Shown here: positions 30,490 to 64,000 of the stretch, one piece after another | Layout: each line of letters begins with the position of its first letter | Position numbering within the stretch: the first letter of the stretch is position 1 | Position numbers and translations under genes: made by a program | Assembly (NCBI GenBank): GCA_026261815.1 | Contig: JAMPIT010000174.1 | Location: 14,322,001-14,386,000 of the forward strand | Source of the DNA: Monarcha castaneiventris obscurior | Lineage: Eukaryota > Chordata > Aves > Passeriformes > Monarchidae | Length of the DNA: 64,000 bases | Reading direction: 5' to 3' | The notes under the pieces: model-generated | Told to the model about the DNA's origin: nothing | Database searches by the model: none | Seen by the model: only the letters and a program-made list of their open reading frames with translations

Positions 30490-31385
30490 TTACTTTTTCT
30501 CCTCAGCACAGAGGCTGGTCCCAGGTGTGACTGCACCTGCAGTGACGATGATTTCATTCACACAGGGGCTCAAACTTCCCACGGCTGACTCTGCTGGCAG
30601 CTGTGGTGGAAAATCTGGGGCAATAAAAGCCAGTGTAGATAAGGCTTGTAGGTCTGGCAGCTACAAAGAGGTACAGTCTGATTTTGTTGGTGCATGGCTG
30701 CTTTCTATCACCATTACAGCCCCATATGAAGACATTCTTTTTTTTTTCTTTACATCCAAAGATTTAACATCAACAGGCTGAGACTACTTTTAGCCTCAGC
30801 TACGCAGAAGCTTCCAGAACCACTCCAACCTGTCTGATTTCTGTTTGCACTGGAGATTTTCCTGCCACCCTGCAATGCACATAGTCATTCATCATGATTA
30901 ATGTAGATTTACAGTAAAGCAGAGACATGGACACTCACTAAAGCAGCACAGGCTGCACAAAGAGCTTAAGCTGAGCAACACTTAACCTAAAAAAATTGAT
31001 TGATCTTGCACAGTTTCCTTAACAGATAAAGATACATTTGAATCTTCACTAAACTCAGTTATTTCAAAGGGATTTTATTGATTTATTTAACTCCTCAAGG
31101 CATGAGATCTGTTGGAAGAGCACGCCCCAGAGTGAACTGATGTTGGGCCATGTGCTGGGGTAATTAGTGCTATCTAATGTAGGTGATGCAAGGAGGTAAA
31201 GATTGCCTTCTATGTTGTATGTGATACTTTCAGAAATCAACTTTTTTTGCCATATGTTTTTTTTTTTAGAAAAACAATGTCCATTAGCAGTAAAAAATTT
31301 TAAGATACTGAATAGTCCATCAGGACCAGAGTATCCCAGTCTGGGGAGCTCCAACAGGATAATCAGAAGGTCTGGGGGACTCAGC

Positions 31386-31840
31386 AGTCATCTAGTCCTT
31401 CTGCCCACCCCACCTCTATCAAAATAGTTTTGACAAACATATAACTAACCAGTCCCTAAAGATCTCTGAAAGATGAAGACTCGTCACGAAACCTATTCCA
31501 GTGCCTCACTATCTCCCAGAAGACATGGAAAATAGTTTATTCCCTTTGTCTTTGAAGCATCCTTTCACATATTTGAAGACTGTTATCATGACTTCTCTCC
31601 GTCTTCTCTTCTCTAGACTAAACAAACTGATTCTTTCACTGTTTCTTCATAACTCATGTTTTCTAATCCTCTGATCCAGTGAGCTCCTCTGGACTTTCTC
31701 CAGCTAGTCCACATCTTCCTTAGAGGGCAGCACCCGAACTGCTCTCTGTTTTCCAACTAAGGCAGTGGAACAGCAGCATTACTTTGTGCTTCTTAAAAAA
31801 CGAAACTCTGCTTACATACCCCAGCCTGCTGCTTCCATTT
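31386..31840 (-). mobile_element. Old diverged CR1 LINE, minus orientation
   Basis: Reversed CR1 3' region of an older subfamily: 'cagtcatctagtccttctgc', 'gacttctctccgtcttctct', 'aactcatgttttctaatcct', 'ctggactttctccagctagt', 'ccacatcttccttagagggc' and 'acataccccagcctgctgct'. It is clearly more diverged than the copies at 11 kb or 61.5 kb. It lies in the same orientation as CAMK1D. Confidence 0.75.
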
Positions 31841-33068
31841 ATGTGTCCCGGGTACTGGAGGCATCCCTTTCGCTTTGCCCGCGTAATTCCAAACTGTAAC
31901 CCTGTTCCTCTAAGGACCCGCTGCTTTTTCTGCCTCCATTTCTGCCTCTGAGACCAGCCTTCTCCAAATTGCTGCCTGCCTTCCTGCTGGCAACAGCCTC
32001 CCAGGATCTTCCTCAGAGAGATGAGAGCAATGACTTAATCTTGGGAGGAAGGACTAAACCCTCATGTCTCCAGAGTGGAGACCCACCAATCCCATCCTGT
32101 TGGAACTGAGCTCATCTCTGCTGGGTTATTCAAGAGTGCTGGAGCCAGCAGTATTGTGGGCAGGAAGGAGCAGGGTTCAGGGTAATTCTCACCCAGCTGG
32201 GAAGGGCCTCATCTCACTGCCACTGCCAAGCAGCCTCTGCCTCGAGCAGACAGAAGAACTGGGCAAAGCACAGCTCCCAAATGGCACTTGACTTCCTCTC
32301 TTGGGTCCCTGTGCTGTTGATGGAGAAAGGGAAGTGTTTGGCTGAGAACTGAATGATCTTCAGATCTTTGAAGATGATTCCTTCTGATCACCTCTTCTAC
32401 TGAGAGGGAGGCAAGTTGGATTTCCTGGATTTCCCACCGGGGCCAGGTGACCAAAAGCTTTGTGAGGCACTATCTGGGTTAAGCATCATGTTCACTGTTC
32501 CATCTCTGTCCTGCACAGTGAATATTGCCAGGCTCAGCACAGACCCTGATGGATCCCAAGCAATCCACACTCCCAGAGAGGCCCTAGCAGAGTTTCCTGC
32601 TGGGAACGGAAACCGCTAGTCAGAGTCACTCCAAAATGTCATGAGCACTCTGCTCTGTCCAAGAACACCTCCTTGGTGAAGACAGGTGTCCTCAACACAC
32701 ACCAGCTGGGAGCACTGGCTGAGCACAGATCTCAGAAGAAACTACAAGCCAACCCATCCCTTCAGTAACTGATCAAAAAGACCAAGACAGAAAATTCACT
32801 TACACTTGCAAAGGACATTTTTTCCACCAAAGTTAATGACGCATTTTGCTTTACGAACAAGGTGGTTAACAAACTCCACAAGAACAGATCCTGTTTCCCA
32901 CCTGTCAAATCTTATTTTGGAAACATAGACAGAACAAATTCTTGGGGCATGATGCCCTTGCCAGCTCTTCCAGAAGATTGTTCTTGCCAGTCTCCACAAG
33001 GATTTGAAAATACACTTTTGCCATATGAAGCTTATGATTGGGCGTTTAGTTCCAATACAGGCTTTCTC

Positions 33069-33111
33069 TCTCTCTCTCTCTATATATATGTATACACATA
33101 AAAATATACCT
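33069..33111. repeat. (TC)n(TA)n compound microsatellite
   Basis: About ten TC units followed by tatatatgtatacacataaaaatatac, then a T/C homopolymer stretch to 33127. Intronic. Confidence 0.9.
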
Positions 33112-35093
33112 TTTTTTTCCCCCCCCCTAGTTTCGAGGTCATTTTCTGAAATGCTATGGCTTCAGTAAGAAACTGCCAGCTCCAGTAGTTCACAAACTGC
33201 CTTCTATCACCCCTAACTCTGTGTTCACTGTGCAATCATTGTAGTTCCCGGAAAAAACTATTGGTATTTGGGCAAATACCAAGATAGTATTGGTATTCTC
33301 CAGATAGGCAGAACAGTATTTATTTACTTTACGAGGGCATGGACAGACATCCTGTGAAGCCCCTAGATGCTACAGCTGTGGAACCATCCTACATCTAAGG
33401 TCTCTTCAGCAACATTAGCACTTTGCAGATGATAGTTTTTAATCAGAGCAAAATAACAGCAGTGCTGGGGCTGATTTAATGCAGCAGGAGCTGTTCAAAC
33501 ACGTGCTGGAATGCTGAATGGTGTGGCTCAGAACGCAGCCTTGGCTGCCAAAGTCAGGAGTGGGATTGTTCTCCAAGCTGCCTTTGAAGAGCTACCCTGC
33601 TAATCCTGCGATGCTGTAACATGAGCACTGTGCCTTCCGACTGTGTTCTGCACTTGGAGGATTTTGTAACTGTTATGAAATACTCATGGTGTTAGAGTGT
33701 TTATAGTATAGTTTTACTTCTAGGAAAATGAGCAATGTTAACATCCCTTCGCTGTTGGTGCTTTGCTGGAGATGTGGGGGTTTCAGGACACGGAAGAGGT
33801 GGAGGTGAGCAGGGAAAAGTCACATCTTTTGTACTCTCAACTGGTAGGTATGAAAAACAAGATATGCTTTGGGCACACAGATCTACCCTGTGGTGGGTGT
33901 CATGAGCATCCTCACATCTATACCAAATGTATTTAATAATGAACTTTAGTTCCCTTGCTGAGAAGAGAATGAGTGAAATTTAACAGATACTGGTTTTAGT
34001 GCATGTTATAATTACCCTTCCACATTTCCCCGAACTCTCCAAGCCCACATGCTATAAACCATCTCGCTTTTCCTTTCAGGACAAAAATAGGATCTTTTTT
34101 AATGTATCTTTTAGTATCTTTTTTTCTCTCTTTACTTCTTCCTCCCTCCCTAGAACAACACATCCTTTGCCTGCAGAAATCAGCTCCATTTTCACTGAGA
34201 AACCGTCATCAGTTTGAGCTGATCAGACTGATGCTTATCTAGTCCTGAACAATAGTTTTCTGGCTTTGCAGTTAACTCTGAAGTTAACTGTATCAGCACT
34301 GAAGTTTTTTTTTACCAACTGTACCAGTTGGCCCAGTAAAAGACATTGCTTCTACCTACCACACACATATACAGTAATAAAATTAAACAAATCAGAATAA
34401 TGCACCATCTGTTATCCTGCTGAGCATCACACAGAACCGAGCAAGGACTGATTAGTCTAACTGGAACCTGGATTTTCTCTTGGGATTCCCATTTTGCAGC
34501 ACCTGAAAGCAGCTACATCCTAGCAATGCCTTGGGGAGCTTCATGTTGAAGCTGGTTTTACATTCAGTAGTAAATATGTAACTCTCAATGCACAGAATTG
34601 GATACCAAGAGCCCAAGAGAGATGGCTCTCCACCCCAAACACATCCACTGAAGCTAAGAAGGGTATTTCTCATGAATAACCATAACAAATCTAATCCTGC
34701 ACATGAGAGGAATCTAATCTAATGATCAAATATTATTTCATAGTATCTAATTTATTTTAGCTCTCTAGCTGACTTCAAACTTATCACACCAATTTATCTA
34801 GCCATACCACTTCTAAGCTTTGAGAGGAACCTCTAACAAAGACAAAACCAGCAAATTTCCTTTTGGACAGCTCTTCATTAGCATGCTGCAAGCAAATGTC
34901 TCTCTCATCCTCCCCACCCACAAAGGCAGGCAGAGCCTTTCATCTACCATTATTTTCTGAACCTCCCTTCTGAAGGCAGCCAACTCAAATGCTGTGCTGG
35001 CCAAAGAGTGCTTGGAAATACCCCTGAGTATGATGACAGGAAACATGGAGTTAGCTGTAATGGATAATGCTGAGGGATCATAACTCTTCTATA

Positions 35094-35155
35094 TGTACAC
35101 ACACCCACACCACACACACACATATCCATGCATGTGTATAAATACACACACACAC
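35094..35155. repeat. CA/TG-rich dinucleotide repeat
   Basis: Interrupted CA runs (cacacacccacaccacacac, then atacacacacacac). Intronic, low complexity. The open frame on the other strand reading VCVYLYTCM is an artefact of it. Confidence 0.85.
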
Positions 35156-35849
35156 TGTATCAGTGATGTTCCAAAATAAATAGAGTGCAGGGACAAACTC
35201 GATAAGAGTTTGATTTAATGTTGTAAACATCAGCAGTTCCCTTCAGGAAGGCCTTTTCACACTTCAAACAGTATTGTCTGAGAACTGAGCTCTTTGTAAA
35301 CCATGTCCTTTCCCTGGGTGGAAATTATTATCTGGCTTGTGCTCTCTGGCACATAATAAACACTCAGGGTCATGGTCACAATGTGCAGAGGCTCAGTCCT
35401 TGCCAGAGCTTTGTGATTCCTCAGTGAAGGCGTAGATGGTTGGCATATCCCAAGGATCCTCTCTCCCTTTGCACAAGCAGTGGGGAAAGGCCAGGACCAC
35501 ACTCCTACCTGCAGACACTGGTGTCTAACTGGTGTCACAAACTCCTTCTACAGTCTGTGTATTTACAGTCTCTATATGGAGGCAATTAATCCATCACCCT
35601 TTAATTTAGATGTTCCAAATTGCCTTTGATACCATAACTGCCTTCAGCACATGGCTCTAAATCCCATTTAAGTTCACTTGGTTAATGCACGACAGAGTAA
35701 ATAAATTCATGGCAGCCCTTCTAACTTCTGTATTAGCTTCCTAAGTGTTGGACTTTGTCCTCATCCTCTGAGCACTGTTTTCTTTCCCTCTAATCCAAGA
35801 CTGAAGGCTGAATTTGGCTCTACAGGACCTAGTTTGACTTGATCGGGAG

Positions 35850-35912
35850 CACAATTCTGTAATCCTTGTGGGTCCCTTCCAGCTCAGGATATTCTATGTT
35901 TCTGTGAGTCTA
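35850..35912 (+). repeat. CR1 LINE 3' tail fragment
   Basis: 'gtaatccttgtgggtccctt' then 'ccagctcaggatattctatg' and a gtttctgtgag tail. This is the 3' end of the CR1 type also seen at 61.53-61.97 kb, reduced to about 60 bp. Confidence 0.75.
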
Positions 35913-37306
35913 TAGCTGGAAAAAACAGGTCCTCAGGTTTCTGCTGTTCCCCTCTAATCACTGCAGACTGAGCCACTGCCCTAAACAGGATGTGGGCTTT
36001 GTCATGGCAATATATTTAATATACTTCATTGCTGTCTTTAATATGAGCCAGGGAAACATTAAAATGTATCAAGCTGCAGCAAAATCACCCCATTCTTTTG
36101 TTACCTTAATTTTCCATGTCCTTTTTGAAAAGTCACAGTGGGAACAACTAAGCAGAGCATTGTACCTTTGCAACACACCATAAACAGTGCAAACCTCACT
36201 GAAAGACACGCTATAAAATAAAAAACTTTTCCAGTGGAAAGCGTAAGTCACCTGTATATTAAACTGGAGAAATCTGTATAAATGGACACGCAGGGGTGGA
36301 GTCATTACACTAATAAGTCTCACATATTGTACTGTTTCAGCTACCATACTTCACTGCAATTATTAGCCTCCTTTCCTGCCAGCTCCGAGTTTAACATACC
36401 ATCCCCCTGCCAAGGCCTTTTGATTATAAATAGCAAAACATCACGTAAATGCAGGCATGTGGTGAGCAGATACACTGCAGAAAAGTGGGCCATTGGGAAG
36501 AAGTATTTACTTTTTTTAGGGTTTGATCCTGTGCAAACATTTAGTCATGCAAATAGCTGTCTATTCTGGAGCAGTTTCCCAAAACTCCAAGATATTATTA
36601 ACCTTAAAGGCACAAATGTAGTATCTTGCAAGATCCAGTTCTTGCGAGCCCTGTTTCGAAGGTTTTAATGAAAACATGGTGATTTAAATCAAACATGTAT
36701 TTTAGAATCAGTTTGTTCTTCATGAATACTACATATTGAAACAACAAAGTCTCGTGGCCAGGTAGCCATGTCATGCACAGTTAACTACTTTTAGCATAAT
36801 CAGATTATAGATTTCTTCTTAATTGGTGACAGATCTCAATGATCTGATACTGCAGAGGAAGATTTCACAGGAGGAAGAAAAAGGGAAAGCTGGAAAATGT
36901 TACTACATGGAGCCACCTCCCCATATATATTAATTATCTACCATTTGCACAGCAGCAGTGACTCAGGGAGGCCTGTGCTCTGCTGGTGAAACAAGGAGAC
37001 AAACCCCAACTCTCACTGAAGTCTGGCAAAACTCCCACTAGCCTCAGTGGCATCAGGATTTCACTTTGTGAGAACTCTAGGGTTCAAAGATGCTTCTCCA
37101 GTTATGTTGCTTGCGCAGACAAGAAAAAATACCTTTTATGAGATGACATCAAGGGCTGCTTGCTGTGCAAGCACTCTGCAAAAACCTATCATTTATGGGA
37201 CCACTTCAGCCTGCTCTGATCATCTCTTCCCACTAAGCCAACAGTCTTACATACCTCTGTCCTTCTGATCACACACAGAGAAGGTGCTCTGTGGGCACTC
37301 TGGAAG

Positions 37307-37410
37307 GTGACGTGGCTAAGGGGGATGTACACTGAAAAATCCATGCTCACGGGAAAAGGGGACATGGCTAAGGGGGATGTACACTGAAAAATCCATGCTC
37401 ATGGGAAAAG
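37307..37410. repeat. 52-bp tandem duplication (two copies)
   Basis: Two adjacent copies of a 52-base unit (37307-37358 and 37359-37410) share 'tggctaagggggatgtacac' and 'tgaaaaatccatgctca', differing at only a few bases (gacgtgg/gacatgg, cacggg/catggg). Near identity means a recent duplication. It lies in a CAMK1D intron with no gene function apparent. Confidence 0.95.
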
Positions 37411-39365
37411 GGGGTGTGGTACCCTCTCTCTGCTGGCTGCACATGTGCACCCCCATCTCCTACTGCTGCAACACTGGATGCAACCCTGAGAGAGAGGAAC
37501 TGGAGCTGCTGGAAACTTAAATATGCCCAGGTTGAGAGAAGGACACAGCTGACCACTGAGACAAAGCACAGAACTCTCCTCCTCCTCGACTGAAATAGCC
37601 TTCCCTCCCTTCCAAGAGAAGGAAAGGATGTCACAGCAACAGATGTAATGGCTAGAATGAGAAAAGAAACAGTAAAAACCCTCACTACTTCCTGACATAA
37701 GGAATCTGGGTGGAAACTGCTCCTTGAGCAATACTTTGGCAAAAGTAGATCCTACCACTACTCCAAAATAACAGATAATATCTGGGTGAGCAGCCATGAT
37801 TATCCAAAAAGGCATTTATCACTACAGCATCCAAACCCTCTGAAAAAAATCACTGCACCCCTCTGCAGAGAGGCCCATAACTGCAACATTCATGTTACAG
37901 GAAACTTTTCAGGGCAAGGGGGAATGAGGCATGGAGTGCTGCTCATGAGCACACTGGGGAGGACAGAGGCAGATCTGAAGCCATAGCTTTGGAAACCTCC
38001 ATGCTTTGCTTTCAGTACGACTGCCCTGCAATCCCCTGGCATATATTGTCTCTGTGTCAAAGGGAGGTGGATTCCAGGCGTGCAGTGGAAACATGGGGAA
38101 TATTTTCAGCCTTCCTTCTGCAGCGCCATTTGCATGTCTGACACTTCAAAGGCTGACCGTGAGCTGTGCTGGGAGCTGTGCAAAAACCTGAAGTCTCGAA
38201 AATGAACCACTGGATGGCAAAGTCAGCCTGGCAAAAGAAGACCCCCTGCCACAGAAATGGGGAAAAACTCTTTTGGGGTGTTGTTTTTACATGGAAGATT
38301 GGATTCTGTGGAAAATAGTACGAATTATGGAGCAGTCTGTGAGTTTCCATTTGCCCTTGGCCATGACATGCAAAAGAAAAAAAACCACACAAAAAAAGGA
38401 ATGAAAACACTTTTTATCATTTTGTTCCTTTCAGAGGGCCCAGAAGCTGTGTGTGTTACAAGTGCCACGTTTCTTTGTTGCACTCCAGCAACCAACACAG
38501 ATGTAGCAGGGCCAGGAGCTGGATGCTTACGTTTTGTGTATCTTGGATGTGAGGCTTCGGAAAATCTGTCTCTGAGTTGTACAAATGGTCACCTCACTCT
38601 CTGCTGGGAGTTGCATTCCCATTGTTTATTCTGTATTTCTAATATTGACTTGTTTAATTTCCTAAGGCTCATGTCAGTATCATTTAGAAACAGTTTGGAT
38701 TTTTTTTTTCATTGAACAAAAGCTGGCTTTCATTTCTCAAAATTTCCTTTTTGTCACAGAGACAATGCAAAAGAAGTGGCATTTGGGCAATTGTGATAGT
38801 ATGAAAACAGAGTCTAATGCACACCTGGGGTGCAAATGTCATCCCATTAACTCTTTTCTGTTGCAGCTTTTATAACAACAAAAAAACCCCTCACGTGGTA
38901 TATATAATATTCCCTGCCCTAAAAGACTCAGATCCAGAGCCCATGTGTGGGTGCAGCTGGTAGTGTGGGATGATGCTCTCAGTCACTCAGGGCTGGTCAA
39001 AAGTACACGACTCACCCTTGTTCCAGCTATACAAACCTTGGGTAATGTTGGTGAAGTCACCCATACACAAAGGCATCATCTAACTTAAAGCACTTTAATC
39101 ATTTTGGCACATCCCACTGCTGCACTACAGTCAACATACATAATTCAGCATTTTACTAATCCTTACACAGGTTGGTGCATGAGATTAAAGTCCATTACAG
39201 TTTTCCAGGAAAATGAGGAGGACAAAGGCAGGGGTTGTGAGAATAAAAGCACAGAGTTATGTAGTAGAGGTCAGTACAATATGTGACAGAAAAACCACTT
39301 TCACCCATGAATGTAAAAAAGTGCTCTCTGTCCTGAGGGTTTTTCAGAGCAGTGAGTGCTGCTTA

Positions 39366-61443
<22,078 letters not shown>

Positions 61444-61530
61444 TCATTAAAGGATGGCCAAGGCCATGCACTAGACACAGGCAGCCAGAGCAGATCTGCC
61501 TGCAGCTCTGGGGGCTCCCCCCCTGTCCCA

Positions 61531-61968
61531 AGAAGGGACACGAGGATGGTGAAGGATCTGGAGGAGAAGCCTTATGAGTAGGGGCTGAGGTCACTTGGTC
61601 TGGTCAGCCTGGAGGAGACTAAGGGGAGACCTCATTGTGGTCTTCAACATCCTCATGAGGGGCAGTGGAGGGGCAGGCCCTGATCTCTTCTCTGGTGCTC
61701 AGTGACAGGACATGAGGGAATGGCCTGAAGCTGAGTCAGGGGAGGTTTAAGTTGCATTTCAGAGAAAGGCTCTTCATCCAGAGGGTGGTTGGGCACTGGA
61801 ACAGGCTCCCCAGGGCAATGATCACAGCACCAAGCCTGACAGAGGTCAAAAGCATGTGGGCAATGCTCTCAGGCACATGATGTGACTGGGGTGTCCTGTG
61901 CAGGGCCAGCTGGACTCAGTGATCCTGATGGGTCCCTTTCAATTCAGCATGTTTTATGATTCTATGAA
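61531..61968 (+). mobile_element. CR1 LINE, about 0.44 kb, antisense to CAMK1D
   Basis: Well-preserved CR1 3' region: 'gtcagcctggaggagactaa', 'ggggagacctcattgtggtc', 'gagggaatggcctgaagctg', 'gggcactggaacaggctccc', 'aatgctctcaggcacatgat', 'ggtgtcctgtgcagggccag', and the end 'tcctgatgggtccctttcaa' with a gattctatga tail. The similarity is higher than for the other copies, so it is relatively young. It sits about 147 bases upstream of the acceptor of the HRD exon. Confidence 0.92.
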
Positions 61969-63287
61969 TGGAGTTTGATTTTCTCCAAGGACTGGTCAGG
62001 CTATAATGGAAAATAAAATCCATCACACATCAGGGAGTGCTCAAAAACTCACTAGCACATGCAGAGGGAATCATGAACATAGCCCAGCAAGAGCCAGGGG
62101 AGCAGACCTTGCTTTCCACGCTGTCCCACCCTACAGAACTTTGCATAGGCAGTTCCATCTGCTGGTGCTGGCCCACTCCTCATATGATCCCTTGGGGTTC
62201 ACTTTTCACTCCACTGACCAAGGCCTGAGGTTTGCCCTGAAGGAATGATCCCATTCTTTCCCCACTAGCAAGTGAAATGCATTCAGGAGTTGCTGCCACT
62301 ACCTACAGAGCATTAGTTTATTAAAGTAGCCTGCACCTCTGACAATTTTAAAAACTCTTAGAGGTCCCCTCCCTTACTCACATACATATGTTCATTTATC
62401 TGGGGTCACAAGCTCTTTAGGCAGAGCACAGTCTCTGCCCGGCACTGGTAGGAGACAGTTATTGATGAGGAGCACAGATTATCAGTGCAATTAATCACCA
62501 GATGACACAAATGAGGAAAGGATTCCACAACTCAAAGAGGAAAAAAAATAAAACCTTGACATCACACTATTTAATGTCTGCTGTATTGCACTTTTTCCCT
62601 GCCTTGCTAGAAATAACACGTTCTGAACCCAATCTTAAATAAAGAATGGCACATTAAAACTCCCTGGAGGAGTATCTGAGGAAACAAAAGAGGAAAGAAA
62701 TGTCTGAGTAATTGAAATAATAAAACTGTCAGCAAAAAATTGCCCTACTAGGGTAAATAAAATATTTCCATTTTAGCAAGCAAAACCTATTAAAAAATAA
62801 AATGTATGCGCTATGTTTCTTCAGCAAGTTGCACCACTTAGCATATCATAAATAGCACAGTAAAACTTTCTTTAAAAACAAACCTAATAAAGGGAAAATA
62901 ACAAATGATTACAGTCATTAAATACATATGGACTGAGAGCTTGCTATTACATGAACACTAGGTAATTCAGCCACTCCAGGCAATAATCTGTTTGAATAAT
63001 AACATGAAGTCACTTCCTAGGGAAGCTTGGAGCCTGAATGGGAGAGAATGCTACCTCTAATAATGAACACATTCAGGTTCAAAAATGAAAAGCAACCTTG
63101 GAAGAAAAAGAGAGAAACCAGATAATCCTCCTATTAAGTGGTAGGCAAACAAACGAAACAGCTTGCTAAAATACTGGCACTAAATTGAAACTGCAGGAAT
63201 GGTGAAATTCACCCAGGATCTGAAGTCCACCAGTAGCCTGAATTAACTCCCTTTCTTTCCTAGTTTCTCAAAATAGGAGTTGTATTT

Positions 63288-63332
63288 CTCACATATACAT
63301 ATTTATATATACATATGTATGAATACACAGAG
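63288..63332. repeat. TA-rich low-complexity run
   Basis: catatacatatttatatata followed by catatgtatgaatac; imperfect TA/CATA units, intronic. Confidence 0.7.
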
Positions 63333-64000
63333 TGTTGCTCCAAGCTCCTTTTGGCCCTATACTCACTGCCTGGCCCATTCTGTGCCCTGCTGAGGGAGAA
63401 CAAACACACCTCACCCTCACTGTTCATTGAAGGCAGAGACAATTTTATTGAATCTGGCTTCTATGAGCTGACTGTCTTTTTATATTTCCCTTGCAGTTCC
63501 TTTGTTTCCTGTGGATTGATTGCACTGAAAATTGAGCCCACATAGTAATTAATATCACTGAATACAGTACATTTCCCCATGAAAGTGCAGTGTGTGTTGT
63601 TTTGCAGTTTCATACAGTTACTTTTGTTACATTCAAGCAATGGACTGCTTTAGAAGACACCAATTTACATCACGTACTTTCTTGCTCAAGGAAACTCTCC
63701 TTCGATCTTTGCAGAGAGTATATTTCCACAAAATTTTTTTCACTAAATTGACAGATTTTCTCTCCATGCCAGCTCACTCCCCATCCCTCTTAAGCCTCAT
63801 TCCTTAATTGAAAGATTTCCTAGTCAGATTTAGCCCAGTGGATCTACTGTACCCAGGCTCAATCTGTTTATAATTTTATTCCAACACATGGAAAATATTT
63901 GCAACCTCCTAAATGATGCACTGCAAATCAGAGCTTAATCCAAGGACTCAGGAGGAGCAGCCCTTACATTTGCAGCCACTTGCTTATTCAGAGTGTTGAC

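Overview
The window is vertebrate nuclear DNA, most likely from a bird. The only interspersed repeats I can recognise are CR1 LINE fragments with the avian-type 3' end (short ATTCTATG-like tail units). There are no primate- or rodent-type SINEs or L1s. The protein-coding exons are small, bounded by GT/AG, and separated by introns of 0.5 to 9 kb. CR1 also occurs in turtles and crocodilians, so 'bird' is an inference.

Layout: two genes point toward each other. On the + strand, positions 1-3554 are the end of an intron, and 3555-3830 is the terminal coding exon of CCDC3 (coiled-coil domain containing 3), followed by a 3' UTR of about 1.6 kb with a poly(A) signal at 5394. From about 5.4 to 18.5 kb I see intergenic DNA with three CR1 fragments and simple repeats. 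On the - strand, eight coding exons of CAMK1D (calcium/calmodulin-dependent protein kinase ID) run from 61384 down to the stop codon at 26148. Two AATAAA hexamers at 18.5-18.7 kb could end a very long CAMK1D 3' UTR. The ATP-binding N-lobe exons of the kinase lie beyond the right edge of the window.

The eight CAMK1D exons join without a frame break and encode 293 residues, corresponding to human residues 101-385. They cover the hinge, the HRD catalytic loop, DFG, the Thr180 activation loop, APE, the rest of the C-lobe, the autoinhibitory/calmodulin-binding helix and the Ser-rich tail of the long isoform. All splice sites are canonical and no key residue is lost. Compared with the human sequence as I remember it, the bird tail is about eight residues longer, mostly from an insert at the end of the penultimate exon.

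The CCDC3-CAMK1D tail-to-tail arrangement matches the known order at human 10p13. I found no RNA gene, CRISPR array, phage or bacterial mobile element, and no convincing undescribed system. The most useful second looks are the exon-end insertion and stop-at-donor geometry in CAMK1D, a 52-bp perfect-period tandem duplication in an intron, a long GAGAA repeat, a CR1 copy close to an acceptor site, and a few AT-rich conserved-looking noncoding stretches that need an alignment to judge.
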